Source: Folioceros fuciformis (lineage: Eukaryota; Anthocerotophyta; Anthocerotopsida; Anthocerotales). From it: DNA of 44,965 nt. Shown piece after piece: positions 43,701-44,965 of this stretch (its first letter is position 1; every line of letters begins with the position of its first letter). The notes under the pieces are model-generated. The model did no database searches, was not told the DNA's origin, and was given only the letters and a program-made list of their open reading frames with translations. The translations under genes and the position numbers were made by a program. The DNA is taken from the NCBI GenBank assembly GCA_049999805.1, contig JBNGIO010006186.1, forward strand, positions 52,401 through 97,365, read 5' to 3'.

Positions 43701-44136
43701 AGCTTCCGAAACAGACGTGACCCGATAGCCATAACCCACTACATAATTTGCAGGGGCACGAACCAAGTGCAATAGAAGAAAATCAGGAACATCTGACGAT
43801 GAAGACGGAAGCAAAGGAAAAAATGTGGACACGCTTCCTACCATTCGCGTCGATAGGAGGCTCAAATTGCGGCGTTACTGCCTCTGCCTCCGAACTCCCG
43901 TTGCCTGGAAGAGAGAGCGTGAGCGCCGAGCTGCCAGCCAAGAGCTGTCTCCTGCTCACAGTGAACGCAATGGGTCCTTGACCGTCTTGATCCACAGAAT
44001 CACTTGCCCCGCAAACCGAGGCTGTACGTGGTATGGAAGAAGCCTGCACTACCAGGCTCCGAGAAGCGGCAGGTACGGGCCTGCTGGGGCAACAGGCGCA
44101 GGAGGCTCTGAACGCCATGGCTGGCCGCTGCAGCAT
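40779..44136 (-). CDS. GH31 alpha-glucosidase with a putative thylakoid-targeting presequence
   Basis: Five exons (44136-43842, 43738-43609, 43510-42873, 42736-42506, 42376-40779) give 963 residues in continuous phase with GT-AG introns. The core matches plant GH31 alpha-glucosidase/alpha-xylosidase: [65 protein letters not shown], the catalytic nucleophile Asp502 in [12 protein letters not shown] and the acid/base Asp625 in HWTGDN. The enzyme cleaves terminal alpha-glucosyl (or alpha-xylosyl) residues. Plant relatives are usually secreted. Here the N-terminus instead reads [20 protein letters not shown] and a Ser/Arg/Ala-rich stretch, then [18 protein letters not shown] with the twin Arg at 62-63, and AEA at 84-86. 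This resembles a chloroplast transit peptide followed by a Tat lumen signal. A frame continues upstream only via GTG, so the ATG at 44136 (or 44118) is the start. Confidence 0.92.
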
Positions 44137-44504
44137 TCCTTTCCCCGGGGCCTGTGGGAGCAGGCAACAGCCAGCCAGCCAACTAGCGAGGAGGGCGAGG
44201 TGCGCTGGGGAACTTTTTGTTTGCACGAACCCAGGTGGATCACAATTCGGAGGCTCTGCTCATTCCTGACACAAATTTGATGGCCACTTGATGAAATGGA
44301 CGCACTTGCAGATACGATGAAGATGGAAAGGAGCCCAGCGCGCCCTTTCTCTTCGACTGCTGCGCTTGAGGTGGGCGCTGGCCTAACGGAACTGTTAGAC
44401 GGAGCGACCTTGGTTGGAATTCAAAGAAGCAGGATGCAGGCGGTGGTGGTGAAAGGCAGACCGTTGCGGGACATCAAAGGAGGAATTGATGCATTGGGCT
44501 GGCG
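44137..44504. promoter_or_regulatory. Shared head-to-head promoter interval, GH31 / C2 gene
   Basis: 368 bp separates the two inferred start codons. No clear TATA box was found on either strand. Confidence 0.4.
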
Positions 44505-44965
44505 ATGGGGGACCCGGGAGACGGAGACGATGGCCTGGGAGAGGTGGATGGCTGGCGCGCGGCGCAGGCAGGGCATCCGGAATGGCAGCAGGATGGTCAT
44601 CCCAGGGCTGCGCTGGGGCATCACAGGAGTGGGAATGCGGGCGGGAACGCACCTGGGCCTGGAACCTCGGCCTCGGACTCGGCGTGGAATTCCCTGGTGC
44701 AGCAGGGCGGGCATCTGGTGGTCACCATCCTGTCGGCGCAGGGCTTGAAGGACGTGTGCATGTTCGGGAAGATGAGCCCGTACGCCGTGGCCTGGATCGA
44801 GCCGCAGGAGAAGCAGGCCACCCCGGCGGCCCGCAATGCCGGCAAGACACCCTCCTGGGTCGCCAAGCTCTGGCTCCGTTTGCAGCCGCACCATGTCCAA
44901 GCCCACGCAAGGGACCATGCCAACTCCCACTCCCTGTCCATCCAGATCTTCAACGGGGATGGCGC
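44505..44965 (+). CDS. C2-domain protein, N-terminal part (runs off the window)
   Basis: The frame opens after a TGA at 44487-44489, with the first ATG at 44505 (MGDPGDGDDGLGEVDGW), and stays open to the window end. After a roughly 60-residue low-complexity leader comes the start of a C2 domain: GGHLVVTILSAQGLKDVCMF, then GKMSPYAVAWIEPQEKQATP, and later SWVAKLWLRLQ and SLSIQIFNGDG. This matches the first strands of SRC2-like plant C2 proteins, which bind membranes and often calcium. The expected Asp in GKMDPY is Ser here (GKMSPY), so calcium binding may be altered. Start and length are uncertain because the rest is missing. Confidence 0.65.
   Translation, partial: MGDPGDGDDGLGEVDGWRAAQAGHPEWQQDGHPRAALGHHRSGNAGGNAPGPGTSASDSAWNSLVQQGGHLVVTILSAQGLKDVCMFGKMSPYAVAWIEPQEKQATPAARNAGKTPSWVAKLWLRLQPHHVQAHARDHANSHSLSIQIFNGDG

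Overview
The window is nuclear DNA of a land plant. It carries plant-only gene families (LHCB7 antenna protein, TMK receptor kinase, S40 regulator, DUF914 transporter, IQ-BAG protein), GT-AG introns, and relics of organelle-type PPR editing genes. The PPR style, together with introns of uniform size (mostly 90-150 bp), suggests a compact seed-free genome such as a hornwort or lycophyte. The sequence alone does not settle the lineage.

Region 1 (1-9.6 kb) is a gene graveyard. A broken sucrose-phosphate phosphatase relic runs straight into an antisense PPR relic. More PPR relics follow on both strands, with frameshifts, in-frame stops and internal deletions, and the last is a 356-bp tandem duplication. 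Region 2 (9.6-12.3 kb) is a minisatellite followed by sequence with no recognisable gene. Region 3 (12.3-14.5 kb) holds an intact IQ/BAG-domain co-chaperone regulator (- strand) with a TATA box and a heat-shock-like element. Region 4 (14.5-19.2 kb) is AT-rich and repeat-bearing, with a Lys-rich ORF and a 27-bp minisatellite around a 100-N gap.

Region 5 (19.2-26.7 kb) is gene-dense. It contains an S40-like regulator (-), a WSS1-type DNA-protein crosslink protease with three RanBP2 zinc fingers (-, 4 exons), and, head-to-head with it, LHCB7 (+, 7 exons, one GC-AG intron). Region 6 (26.7-31.3 kb) has no recognised gene but holds a layered set of tandem repeats. Region 7 (31.3-34.3 kb) is a TMK-type LRR receptor kinase in one uninterrupted reading frame (+). 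Region 8 (34.3-38.3 kb) is AT-rich and full of degenerate repeats. Region 9 (38.3-44.97 kb) holds a DUF914/SLC35F-like transporter (-, 10 exons), a GH31 alpha-glucosidase (-, 5 exons), and the start of a C2-domain gene (+) that runs off the edge.

The intact genes are ordinary single-copy loci with no operon-like relationship. Two head-to-head pairs, WSS1/LHCB7 and GH31/C2, each share a promoter interval of about 370-400 bp. The most unusual observation is the GH31 enzyme: its first exon encodes what looks like a chloroplast transit peptide followed by a twin-arginine thylakoid-lumen signal.
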